Shown: positions 52,209-64,000 of the stretch, one piece after another | Numbering within the stretch: the stretch's first letter is position 1 | How the letters are laid out: each line of letters starts with the position of its first letter | Source: Rhynochetos jubatus | Lineage: Eukaryota > Chordata > Aves > Eurypygiformes > Rhynochetidae | Assembly: GCA_027574665.1 (NCBI GenBank) | Contig: CM050652.1 | Location: 42,808,307 to 42,872,306 of the forward strand | DNA length: 64,000 bases | Direction of reading: 5' to 3' | Translations under genes and position numbers: made by a program | The notes under the pieces: generated by a model | Seen by the model: only the letters and a program-made list of their open reading frames with translations | Database searches by the model: none | Told to the model about the DNA's origin: nothing

Positions 52209-55200
52209 GTGAGGACCAGTAAGAATTCTGGGATTAAACTTTGTTTTGATTCATTATGGTTTCAAAGCTCCTTGAAGGTGAGTAAAACTGAGCTTACGTT
52301 ACTGGGAGGGGATGATGACTGACTCTGCTAATTGCTGCAGCAGCCAGCTCTCTTTCCAACCCTCTTATCTCAGCATTGAAAGTGTTCAGGAAAGAGTCAG
52401 CCATAACACCTGGACCAGAGTAGGAGGGTACAGCAAAGGGATGGATGACAGTCTTTTATTCTTGCAAAGCAATTTACCAATTGACCTTTGACAAATGAGT
52501 TATTTCTCAGTCATTAACAGCTAGTGGCTTTTCTGTATCTGTTTTCCAAGACAAATGCAAATTCCAGGAGAGTAGTAACTGAAAGTGTCTAGGAGCATCA
52601 CTATTATCTAGAAAACTTTCCTCATTGTACCTGAGGATAAAGGCATTTGGCTTAAACTTAAGATAGAAAAAAAAAAGGTGTCCAGAAAGCACAGGAAGTA
52701 CAATTTCATTCTTATTTGGGAGAAAAGTAAGTACACTGATATTTTAAGGTATCTGTATATCACAAAGCTTTCTCTCTCTCTCCCCTTACTGTAACCCTCT
52801 CAAAACAAGTTTTGAAATAGTGTAAAGAATTAAGATCGTTGATGAATGAAAACCAGCTGTTCTATAAGATGCTGCATGACAGCCAAATTTGATAAAATAG
52901 AAGGAAACTGCTGGTTTCCTATAGAATGACTGTAGAAAATGTTGAGATATATATGCTCTTACTCTTGTCTAAAATGATAATCAAAAACTTTGATGGCAAA
53001 AATTTACACACATTAAGCTGTGTAATTTATAAAAACATCTACCTAAACGAAACAGGCTGAACCACATATACTGGAATTTAAAAACCCGTGTATTTTCAAA
53101 GTGTCCAGCTCTATGAAGAATTCCTGAAGGTATGTATCCCTTTAGACAGAACAAATGTGGCTTTTCCATGGGAGAGTAGTGGAATAGCTGCTGCTGCAAC
53201 AACAAAATGCATTGGGTTTGCAATTGATTAAAATTAAATAATTAATTATCTTTTCAGTAGTTATATGCAGTGACATATGTTTTCATTTATTATACAGAGG
53301 AATTTTGCTTTAAAAAAATGCCAGACTTAAGTTCTGCTTTTTTGAATGAGGAAAACGCAGAATGTTTAATACCTGCCACCTTTTTCTTTTGTATTTTCCT
53401 GTTTAGGTTTTTACTGTGGACCTTAAGGAGCTGTATGAAAGGAGCATTAATACTGTCATTTTGCAGAAGCTCAAGGTCATGCAACCACAGCAACTGCATC
53501 TGCATGGAAAGTGTCCTGTCTTTATTCTGACCATTAGCTTGCACTGCTACCAGCCACCAAGTAATGGCATTGAGATATCAAAGTATGATGGATGGTTCTA
53601 AAAGACCCTATAGTAATGTCCATCCAGGCATATTAGAATGCAGGTACACTTTAAGAGTACATCTACAGAAATTACTTCTTATCAAGAAACAGTATTTTCA
53701 AAATATACAGCAATTACAGTGGTTGTTTAAAGACTAATCTATAAAAATATTAAATATAAAGATAGATAGATATGGTCAAGATTTGAGGTATCTTGCATGA
53801 CAGCAAATCTAGCAGTTAAATGTCTCTTATTATCTCACTACACAATACGTAAGAGAAGGGAATGAACTGCAATAGCATATTCCTATTGTACATAACACTG
53901 ATTTCTGTACTCAGCTTCTGTTGTGTAAACAATTTATCATAATGAGAAATAGAAAACAAAAAGTTTATGTGGCAATAAAGGTAAATTGAGGCCAATAATG
54001 AAGACTCTGGAGGTGTAAACTTCACAGAGCAACAGCATACAAATTAGATTTTTACATTTGTCAGAAACTGCCCACAAAATTGTACCTTGAGAAACATCAT
54101 AATATCTGAGTTCTCAATTTTGAATATATTGCAGTTTCTACTTGCATTTCATTTTTACTGCAAGCTTTTCAGGGTATTTCTACTAAACAAAATTATATAC
54201 TATACACTGTTTATATTTAAAAACCTGCTTACTGTTGTTATTAATAACATTACGAGATGCTACTCAGGCTTAATAAAGCCTTTCAAAATATTTTAGCATA
54301 TATGTCTCATGAACAATCTATTCTATGTTTTCTCTATAGTTACAGCTTCTCAAACTCTGCTTCTAGAATTATATTTTAGGTCTGAGATTAAGAGCAAGAA
54401 AAGCCAAAACAAATGCATTATGCCTTTTTTTGATTAAATAATGGAGTTATATAATTAATTGTAACTGTGTAATTATTGTAGTATAATTAAAATGCTGAAC
54501 CAGTACAATATATACGGACTGAAAATGTTATGCTTCCAAAAGCATCTTCCACAGCTATCTCTTTTACAAAAGACAGAAATACAAAGTTGTGCAATCCACA
54601 GTAATTACAAGAAACCAGAAAACATTTGAGAATAATGTAGCCCAATAATTGAAAAGTTACCATGCATTCACACTGTTTCAGCTGTAGATTCGACAACCTT
54701 AATGCCGGTTATTAAAACTATGGTTCACACAGGTAATTGCTGGTTTGGAATTCAATGAAATAAAACAAGTGATTTAATTCATTTTCTTTCTCATATATTA
54801 CAAAGTGCATTAAGTTGTTCCTTTAGAACTTTTTTCTAATTAGCATAAGAACAATCTGTCATAATATAAAAGTGTACTTGTGAAAAAGTCTAAGGAGCAG
54901 GGTTTTCTTCAGTAACGAATAGCTACATAAACAGTTTCCAATCATCAGGAAACTAGAGGATTTTTGAATGAATAAGACACTTTGTAATTATTCATCAAGC
55001 TTTGGATGACTGGTTTCAGCTACAGTATTTCTCTAAACTGAAGCTGGATCCGCTTCTGCAATTGTTACAGTGCCCCAGGAAGATCTTGTGCCGAGAGAAG
55101 TACTTGTACAGTAGAACCACCTTCCCTTCCTATCTTCCCTGCAAGATGCTGGGTGCAAGGGCGACTGCAGATTTCCACTCCTCGCTCTGGCTGAAGGCTT

Positions 55201-58200
55201 TGTGTATTTGTATGGCATGTAGATGTTGGCAGGGATTATATTCTGTCTCTCAGCAGGATTCTTTTGTATCTAACAGGACTTTCAGTTATTATTAATTGCA
55301 GATTCAAAAGTCAGATAAAACTGAAAAGAAATTTGAGGAACTCAAGTATAAAAACTTTCATTGAGAATTATCTGGTCTGAAACAGAAAAAATACTGTATC
55401 TTCTTGTTAAGTCTTCAGAGTTAAGAATTTGGGGGTTTGCACCTATTCATAAATTGAGAATCTAAAATTAGGCCTCATGACCAATTGACAACGAATTTGG
55501 GTATAAGTAAATACTGATGCAAGAGCTTGTTTCACACCCTTTGTGACTCCCCTGGGGAGGAAATAAACAGTAGTTTTAAACATGAAAGTTTTTATTTTTA
55601 GTCATTTACACTATAAGTGAACTCTAGAATGGGATCTAACTTTTGTATTCTTTGTTAATACAAAAGAAAATATTTGTCAAATATTAAAGCTTAGTCTTTC
55701 AACTGAATCACAAGATTTTTCAGTTATCCACACAGGAATTACACTTTCTTCCCCCAAGTTTTAGCTTTGCCAAAGGCCTTTAATGCCTAGGCTAAGCCAT
55801 TTGCCTAACCTACTGCTTAAGTTAAGAGCAAAAGACCCTTCAGTGACGATCCATCCAAGTTATCTTAAGAGGGCATGACTCTTCAAATGGTATACCTTGT
55901 TTTCTTCATTGAAAGTGGCTGCATCATAGTTTAATTGAACACCAGGCTTTTAGGAGGCTACGGTTTGGTGAGGTAATTCTTGTCCTAAACATCATCTTAA
56001 ACTGGGACAACAGGGCTTATATTACTTAATGTTAATCACATATAAGCAAGGTATCTAAGCCAAAATGGCCTTTTAGGTCCTCTTTTTAGTCAATGGAGAG
56101 ACTGATACCTTCACAGAGACACAGTTCAGACTGACTCTAGCCTCTACTGTCTCTAGAGCAGAGACAACAACACTAAATTCAACATTAAACTTAGACAGAA
56201 AAATCATGAGTTAGAGGAACATTTAATTAATTCTAAATTTTATCCTCTTTCTTGTGAAGATGGATATATTTCTTTTTGGAGAAAAAAATCCTCACAGAAG
56301 CCCAAAGAGAAGGAACAAAATTAAAAATTGGTAATAATTAAGAAATGCAGTTTACAATGATACCTCTTGTGATCTCTAAAGGCAAGAGTAAGGATATTTT
56401 TCTTCAATGGGAGTTAAATTGCTTACTGATTTCAGTGATAACAGGTATAATCCAAACAATAAAAGGCAACCTCTGAGTTGGTTTATTTCGTTCTTTTAAG
56501 AAAGCATCTAGTTAGGGCCTGTCTTACTGTACTTTTCAGAAAAAGAAAACAAACTACAAGACCCCCAAGAAGTTCTGAAGTAATGGTATGGACTTCTATA
56601 ACTAAATCTGAAATCCTGCATTTTTCCATGCTTGTAAATTCTGTCATATTATTAGCTTTCATATTACTATTTCCCATTAAAAATTATACTATTTGCAGGC
56701 TGAAATACTAACATTGTCTTGGAAAAGATAAAGTCATTTTGAAAACCCAGAAGAGATTGGAAAGTGATCATACAGTATGTATTGAGGAAGCTTTTTCCCT
56801 CTGCACAGAAGCAAGTCTGAAACAGGAATTGAACAGTACAAATCATAGCCAAGAATTGATAACATCAGTCTATTCAAGGACTGTATACAGAAATCTGTAA
56901 TGATGCAGAAAATCAGATGTTGTATCTTCTAAGAATGCAGTGTAAAGAATTTCTCTTTGTTCTCATGTACAAATTTTCAGAAAGAGATTGTTTTAAGATG
57001 TTGAATTTTTTTTTTTCCCAGATTGGAGGATGAACTAACTTCTTGCCTATATTAAATTACAGTATATTTTCTCTTAGCTTTTAGTTATTTTGACCATATT
57101 GTGCTTGTACTTTGATTACATGTTATATCTTAAAAGAACTTATGATGATGGAAATTTTTATCCAGAATTCCTTCTGCCAGTTACCTTAGAAACATGATAA
57201 TCTTTAGCTGAAAAATAAATTATTAAACACATTACACGATTAAAAATAGCTTCTATATAATGCAGAGCCACAGAGGTTTCTCAGTGGTACATCCCAAATT
57301 CTCATTAATGTTTCCCCATTAATGTGTAAGAGTTCAATTTTGTCCCAATGACTTTCCATTACCTGAATAGGTTTAGTAAAAAAAGATAAATTACCTATTG
57401 TACTACAAGTGAATAATTTGCTTCTTTTGTTAACAAAGTAGATTTCTTATTCTATCTTTCATGAGCAGCAGTAACTCCTCCCTTCTTCTATTTGAAGTCA
57501 TGGGTTATATTTGTTTAAGCAAGAAAAATGAAATTACCTTCCTCCCAAATTCAGTATTACACATCTTTATATCAAAATCCAATTTAGAACAAGGTTAAGT
57601 AGAATAAATATAGCCTCTTATTGCTTTCCTCATTTTGCCTATTGCTGTTCTACTGATTTTAACTGACAGGAGCATTGAGCTGGGTGGGAAGCAAGGTAAA
57701 TGCAGAAGGAACTCTGAATATATTATCACTGCCTTTATTTAGCTGCACCATCAAACTGTATAAAAAAAAGGACAGTAATCCGTAACTTTGATAGGATGAG
57801 ACCTCATTTGTAGTACAATATTCATTGACCCTGAAATATATAATATGAAGTAACCTCGAGATGCACAAGCTTCTGTGGGCAACAAAATATCAAATTCACA
57901 TAAGGAGGCTTCGCATTTAAATTACACAAAAATCCAAGATATTTTGAACATACATTAGGGCAGGATATGGTCCTTTGAATGTTATTCTCAATGCTCGTAC
58001 CAGCAGCAACCGTCATCTGAAAAAGGGGGCAACAGAGATTCCGCTGAATGGAACAGAATTTTGTACAGTGCTACAGTATATTTAAATTACACCATGCGAT
58101 CATGATGAACGTTATTATCATTCAAGCAAGCTGATCTGAGAACAAAAATGTGGCTCAACTGAAATTCACACAAAAAAATTGAAAGTATTGTTACATTTCC

Positions 58201-59497
58201 TGGCTCATGAGGTGCTGAGAGCAACCCAATCGTAAGTCCCTCTGATGCTCTGTATTGAGTTCCCAGAAGTGAACACTGAAGCATTGTCAAGCAGTCAGAT
58301 AACTATAGAGCAATAATCATAGCTCTGTGGCTCACTTTAATCTGAGGTCTCTACATAAAGCAAAAGGTTTACTTGTTTATGAGGTTTGAAGAAAGAAGAA
58401 TCCTCTCCCCCAGATTAAACCATCTTATGGAAAGGACTCAAAAGATGTAAAACTATTAAATGATTATGTAGAATTTACCTATTAAATTGATAATTTTTCC
58501 ATGCTGTCTCAGACTTCTCAGTTGCACCGAACAATCATGAGTGGAAACATAGTAGGAAATAAGCTATGTGCACTTAAAAATCCGGAAGTCCCTTCAGCTA
58601 TCTGAAGAATATGTCTTAGCATTGAATGCTATTTTTCTTCCTTTTTCATGACTTTCATTTTTGCAGAGCCCAACACACAGCTTTCTTCTTCAGAAAGACC
58701 CCAACTAGTAGTCAACCTGACCAGATGACATTTCTTCAGATCTCAATATTTACTTCAAAGGAAATCAACAGCAGAAATTTTCAAAGAGTTCTAGAAGTAA
58801 GTACTTGCTAAACCTCTGGTTCAATCTATCCTGACTGCCATTTAAAAAACCCCAACAGTCTAGACTAAATCTCTAAACAATTTATTTCCATTGTTGAGAG
58901 CATATGTAACAATACATACAATATTCATGCTAATTATAGTTGAGCTTCATCAATTCTCAAGGTAAATATTGACCTAATCTTTATTTCTGTGACTGTTTAC
59001 CAACTCAATTCAGTAAACCTGGCATTCAGAACTGACAAAAAGACAGTATTTTTGGACTCAAGTATTTTTAATAGCACAATATAACATTTGGAAAATACAA
59101 CATATTGCAAAATTTGTTTTGTAATGGGTTTACTGGTATAATTTATGAGGGAGTTAAGCCTGACTATATATTATGACTTACTTTTGCAGTAGACAAAAAT
59201 GTGCCCATTATCAATATATTTGATAACAGCCACAGGCATGTATTCATGTTCATCTATCTACAAAGCACATATTGCCAATTAACTCTACATTATGATTGAT
59301 AACAGATTTAAATATTTGAAATAGTTTTAAACCTTCAATATTTAAAGGAGAATTATGCTATTAGTGGTAACAAGAAAAGTAAATCTTGAATTTTAAGCAA
59401 AATTCTCCATGTATGCTGGCAAGTTCTAAACTTGCTTGTGGCAGATTTTCCTTCTTTAGATTTACACACTTATATATTTGAAAACATTTTTATAATC

Positions 59498-59513
59498 TTT
59501 TTTTTTTTTTTTT
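59498..59513. repeat. T16 homopolymer run
   Basis: Uninterrupted T tract after TTTTTATAATC and before GGAGGTC. No retroposed sequence is recognisable beside it. Confidence 0.9.
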
Positions 59514-61739
59514 GGAGGTCTTACTTCATACAAAGCAGCCACTTTTGAAAAGAACATTTCCATGCAAAGCAACTTCATAGTCAATTAATTATCATGTTTA
59601 GATGGATCTTTAACAGAACTGTTGCTCCAGAATTTTGTAAGGAAAACACAGCCCACTTTATGTCAGCATGACACTGTTTTAAATAAACAATATCTCAGCA
59701 CAAGAAAACATACACATTATAAACTTTACCCATTCATTATTTCAGTCTCATACATCTTTATTTAATAATGGTTTAATGCTTATTAAATTTAATGTAAACA
59801 TTTATACATAAACAACTACTAAAAAAGGGTTGAAACAAATGCACCTGGATTAATGTGTAAATAGTGCACACATTTTTGCACATTTTTTTATTTACATATG
59901 TTTTCTGTAATTTTGCACTTTTGTGTGAAAAGGCAGATCTACTGTATACTTTTGACTGCTGCATCTGAGCTCTGTTATCTAATTCACCTTCACTGTCCAT
60001 CACTCTTAACAGCAATAATCTCTGAATAACTTTAGCCTAATTTTTCACATTAACTTGTAAACAGCTTTACCCCTCTTTCCTCTTGTAAAACTGTGATTAA
60101 AGGTTTATTCATGAAAGGTATAAAGGGAGCAGTGTTCAATTCTAGCAGCTGATATGTATAAGGTCCAGTATTTTGACTCCTGAGGCATACTATGAGAAAC
60201 TTTACATGATTGGAAATGAGTGATCCCTGATATTTCAATGCTGTAAGGCTATATCCTTATAGCCATGGTAATTTCCTATCCAACCTGACTCATTGTATCT
60301 AAAATGTCAAGTGTTAGGCAGGAGAAAGGAAAGAAAAATATTCAATAGAAAGTATAAAATTTGTGGATTAATTCTAAAATTGTTTCTCTTCAAACTATTC
60401 AGGTTAAGGTAAATACATTGTATTGTCATGGAGATTTTACTGGCAATCATTTGAAATACAAAATCCGTGAATGACTTATGTGGTGTAAGTAATGCAGCAA
60501 TCCCCAGCTCAGGCATGTTGATAAAATATTTATTCCATTCAGGAATGCATCTAATATTATTGCATCTTCTTCTACCTAGTATTTTGTACCCTAGTAAATG
60601 TAACCTATCAGAATTAATATTCATGAAACTTTCTATTACATTTTGGTCTTCCTTGAGAAAATGCATAAGCATTAAAATTTATCAGAGGAGAAAATAGGGT
60701 CAACAGAGAGAGAAAATTCTGAAAATTAAGCTCTAGAACATGCATATACTCTTGCTGGGCATGAGCACTTCAGCTGCTATTTGCTGTGAACCACATGTAC
60801 GGGGACAGATTCTCAAGCTGTATCCTAAACAATGGACCCAGAAATGTTTCCAGGCTCCTTCTCCTCTCTCATTTGGGTTTCCACATAGAAAAGCCTTGAG
60901 TGAGGCTCTGGCACATCTGAAAACTTTTTCAGAAAATGCATCACCTGCCAAAAGCCCTCGAGGTACATACACAGCCCAGCTACACCTGGAGTTTCCAAGA
61001 TTGCATCAGACAATAATAATGAATAATGGCTGCATTTCACAACCAGCTGGAAACAGTGATGAAGGATATATGAGACTATAAATTCAAGCTTCTGTGGAAG
61101 CACAAAAATTAAGTGAAGTTTTAGCTAATTCTGTAAATTAACCTATGAGAAACAGGTGAAAATTCATGTAGTCTAACAGCGATATTGCTGTGGTTACACC
61201 ATGTAGCAACTGCATTTTTTTAACTGGGTAGTTACAGTGAGCTTTCAAGTCACCTTGCTGTTCAGGTCACATGAAACAAGACATATTTTCTGAAAATCAA
61301 TATTGTTATAATCCAAACCTTCTAAGTAAGTCCCCAGTCAAAGCTCTGGTACAGAAGGAACTCCTGATCTTAGTGAGCAGTACAGCACTAATTTCAAGGC
61401 AAAGACCAAAATAAGGACATGGAATAAGACAAGAAAGTCAGGTTTTATAATCAGTGGTAAACCAAAGCTGCTGACAAATTCAAAGATATTCACCGAATAA
61501 ATCTAATCTATTCATGGGTAGAAGCAATCAGTACAGAATCTTCACCAGTGTTTTGACTTCTATAATGGCCATTCATATTGCCTCTTCTAAAGAGAAGTGT
61601 GATATCCAGATGTTGGCAAAGGATACTTTAATAATCACAAAGGTATATTTAAAAATCACGGACTGCATACTGGATAAGTATCTGTAAGGATTATCCCACC
61701 AATGTGTTGTCATTTATGGAAGACCATTTCAAAACTTAA

Positions 61740-61847
61740 CTGGCCAGGACCCTGGGACACCCGATCTAGTTATAAAGTTAGCCATTCACGGACTACATAA
61801 CCTCCAGAGGTCACTTTCAACCTGTTATGCCATGATTCTGTTATTCT
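61740..61847 (+). mobile_element. CR1 LINE 3'-terminal fragment (about 110 bp)
   Basis: CTGGCCAGGACCCTGGGACACCCGATCTAGTTATAAAG is a decayed version of the CR1 stop-codon region. ATAACCTCCAGAGGTCAC, TTTCAACCTGTTATGCC and ATGATTCTGTTATTCT then follow the order of the CR1 3' UTR and tail. The usual GTTGGACTAGATGACC block has been altered. It is an old, short 5'-truncated copy; its start may lie up to 100 bp further left. Confidence 0.6.
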
Positions 61848-63471
61848 TCAATACTAAATGTTATTTGGTATACAGCACATACGGTTTTCCTTATGCTAGA
61901 TTTGGTACCTATAAATTCAGAAAGGCAGAGAGCTCCTACAATAGAGGAGACCAAAGGATGAAGGATGTGAAGATTTACCCCCTTCCCCAGTCTATCCCTA
62001 GACAATCTGGACAGAACTTTAATCCTGACAATAGTTCTAGTGACAGCTCTGAACTTGCCTGAAGTTTCAAGTGATGGAAAAGTCTGAAGCTCCTGGGGCT
62101 TGCTCTGGATAAATCAAGTCTGTGACAACCAACAAGTGATTTCAGTTCCCATCTCACCGTCAACATCAAACAAATGACATGTCATTCCTCTTCTGAAGCC
62201 ACCTCAGAGACCTACTGGAAGGCTTTAAGTCTTAAAACTGTCTGTAAAGGCTGGCTTAGAAAGCAATGCAGCAATGAAGACAGGTCTTGCAGACCCAGGG
62301 AAGACCAAACTTGCCAGCAATATGCAGCATGCTTTTGCTTAAGGCTTGACTGCAGCCTCTGGGACACTTTAGAGCCCAGATCAGACCCACCAGGAAAGCT
62401 GAATGCCACCGGGGGGCTCAGACTCACAGCCTGTTTGCAAGACAGGCTTTGAGGTGGAAAAGGTATTGGAAGGCAGCCTGTGTCCCACTTAGATCTGTTG
62501 AGGAAGACACTCCTCAAGTGTAACAGACACATAACTAGGGAGGAAAACAAAGGTAAAGGATACAATTAAATCTCTGCTGACTACTCAAGTGCAGGGCTTA
62601 ACTGACTAAAGAAGTTAGTACGTATTTTGGAAAATGAGCCCTGCAGGTTGATGCACTGAAGCTCTGCTCTTCTGGAAATTACATATTAGCATGGGTATCT
62701 CAGATTGAAAAAAGTAATATAATTAATTTTTAAATCTCAGTAACACACACTTCTGGGTATACAGCAAAACTAGAGTTTCTCCCTAACACTGGAACTCAGC
62801 CTGTATGAGACTTGAATAGCATCCAAGTTCTCAGTAAAATCTGTGAAATCCCACCACAGTTTCTTCCACGGAAAAGCATAGTTATCCCTGAAAAATTAAT
62901 ATATCCTCTAAGTTAAACAAACAAACAAAAAAGGTTACTAATCTCTTTCAACATTTGTACTAGAAAACACTGTTAGATATTTTCTTCAAAAAATTCCAAC
63001 AAGTCCATCAACAATAACCTTTTCACTAAATCTAATGCTTTATATTGCCCCATCTTACTATCAGCTGCCCTGAGTATTTCAATGTTGTCTTTGTGAGGGG
63101 CCTCTTTTCTGAACCTGTCAGCTGCTTCTGTGCAGAAAGTGATCTCCTATTGTTGAACCTAAATATACATCATTTATTTTTCTTCCTCCACCTAAAATAA
63201 CCATTTAATTTATATCTTTGTTCTTTAATTATACTTTCTCATTCAGTAAACTACTCAGTTACATGTAACGACAACATAAATATGGGAGGTAAATGAATGG
63301 TCCTAAATTATCAACTCAACAGAATTGGAAGTGTCCATACTCTGAAGTTAATCAAATCAGAAGGAGTTTCAGTTGTGTCACCAGAATTTGTGTGCCTGTG
63401 CATATGTATGTATATATAAATATACAATAACTATGCTTATATAAGATGCAATATTTACAAAGAAATAGCTA
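61848..63471 (-). other. PPFIA2 upstream intron, unrecognised; GC-richer patch at 61960-62560
   Basis: The 600-bp patch at 61960-62560 is more balanced in base composition than its surroundings and holds open frames of up to 117 codons on the minus strand. I recognise no protein family or repeat in it. The rest is AT-rich, with a (CAAA)n-like run at 62915-62932. Confidence 0.55.
62915..62932. repeat. (AAAC)n microsatellite
   Basis: Short tandem AAAC run, AAACAAACAAACAAAAAA, between AAGTT and GGTTAC. Confidence 0.8.
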
Positions 63472-63853
63472 AGAACATTCAGCCTGGAGAAGAGAAGGCT
63501 CTTAGTAGACTTTATTATGGTCTTTCAATAATTAAAGAAGGCTATTAAGAAAGTTGAGGACAGAATTCTTAGCAGGGCCTGTTGCGACAGGACAAGGGGT
63601 AATGATTTTAAACTAAAAGAGGGTAGATTTAAACTAAGTATAAGGAAGAAATTTTTTGCAATGAGGGTGGTGAGACACTGGAACAGGATGCTCAGGTGTG
63701 ATTGATTCCCCATCCCTGGAAGCAATCAAGGCCAGGCCGGACGGGGCTCTGAGGAATCTGATCTGGCTGAAGATGTCCCAGGTCCCCTGAGTGGGGGTTG
63801 GACTAGATGACCTTTAAAGGTCCGTTCCGACCCAAACCATTCTGTGATTCTAA
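63472..63853 (+). mobile_element. CR1 LINE, 5'-truncated 3' fragment (antisense to PPFIA2)
   Basis: It starts near CATTCAGCCTGGAGAAGAGAAGGCTC (FSLEKRRL in ORF2) and continues through GACAGGACAAGGGGTAATGA and GGTAGATTTAAACTAAGTATAAGGAAGAAATTTTTTGC. GTGGTGAGACACTGGAACAGG follows, and it closes with GGTTGGACTAGATGACCTTT and CATTCTGTGATTCTAAG at 63853. The best frames hold short indels and stops, so it is non-coding. It is in the same orientation as the copies at 6541 and 23429. Confidence 0.93.
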
Positions 63854-64000
63854 GATTTGATATATATTGTAAATATACACACACACCTTTATTCATCCCC
63901 ATATATATGTACACACTGTACATAAATTAACAATTATTGCATGCTTGGTGATGATAGCCTTCAGAACAAAAGTAAAAAGTAGTAACAAAACCCAGCCTTT
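63854..64000 (-). other. PPFIA2 upstream intron, window edge
   Basis: TA/CA-rich sequence with short alternating purine-pyrimidine stretches. No feature recognised. Confidence 0.7.

Larger units (their letters stand above)
46966..61739 (-). other. PPFIA2 upstream intron, long unannotated block
   Basis: About 14.8 kb of AT-rich unique intron. Exceptions are the 43-bp tandem duplication at 51547-51632, T-runs at 50080, 52190 and 59498, and a pyrimidine-rich then purine-rich stretch at about 51020-51370. A moderately GC-rich patch near 55010-55240 has no homology I recognise. Open frames reach 122 codons (48863-49231, plus) but look like chance. No exon of liprin-alpha-2 was found. Confidence 0.65.

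Noticed and set aside
60307-60672. 121-codon minus-strand frame
   Set aside because: AT-rich translation with no motif and overlapping open frames on the opposite strand.
28783-64000. Search for the preceding PPFIA2 exon (DIESLTGGL-type linker) and the first coding exon
   Set aside because: No minus-strand segment with matching residues and splice sites was found, so the upstream intron appears to continue past the window edge.

Overview
The window is vertebrate nuclear DNA, almost certainly from a bird. It is AT-rich and gene-poor, and its only dense recognisable repeats are CR1 LINEs of the avian type, including copies that end in the typical ATTCTRTGATTCT-like 3' tail. I see no bacterial-style operons, CRISPR array, tRNA or rRNA. 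The whole window lies inside one large gene on the minus strand. Three short exons with canonical splice sites encode consecutive pieces (34 + 55 + 25 codons) of the N-terminal coiled coil of liprin-alpha, and the residues match liprin-alpha-2 (PPFIA2) rather than its paralogues. Transcription runs from high to low coordinates: exon 28681-28782, then 15714-15878, then 4137-4211. The first coding exon and promoter lie beyond position 64000, and the remaining coiled-coil, SAM-domain and 3' exons lie before position 1. All three exons are phase 0-0, so each could be skipped without breaking the frame. Layout: 1-4136 is intron downstream of the last visible exon. Intron 4212-15713 holds a plus-strand (antisense to the gene) CR1 copy at 6541-7726 and an old decayed CR1 at about 12440-13453. 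Intron 15879-28680 holds a minus-strand (sense) CR1 at 17275-19145 that kept its GC-rich 5' end but lost most of ORF2, and a plus-strand pair of abutting CR1 pieces at 23429-25137. The upstream intron, 28783 to beyond 64000, holds a very old CR1 at 38670-39092, a second sense CR1 at 46401-46965, and CR1 3' fragments at 61740-61847 and 63472-63853. Everything else is unique intronic DNA, simple repeats and a few small structured sequences. The points most worth a second look are: the sense-oriented CR1 promoter/CpG-rich block in the intron 3 kb upstream of an exon; the CR1 copy whose ORF1 esterase-like domain is joined in frame to the ORF2 C-terminus; a 37-bp imperfect hairpin at 40837-40967 in which all five non-Watson-Crick positions are G:U pairs on the plus strand; and oppositely oriented CR1 copies flanking two of the exons. 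I found no convincing new multi-gene system. The rest behaves as ordinary avian intron sequence.
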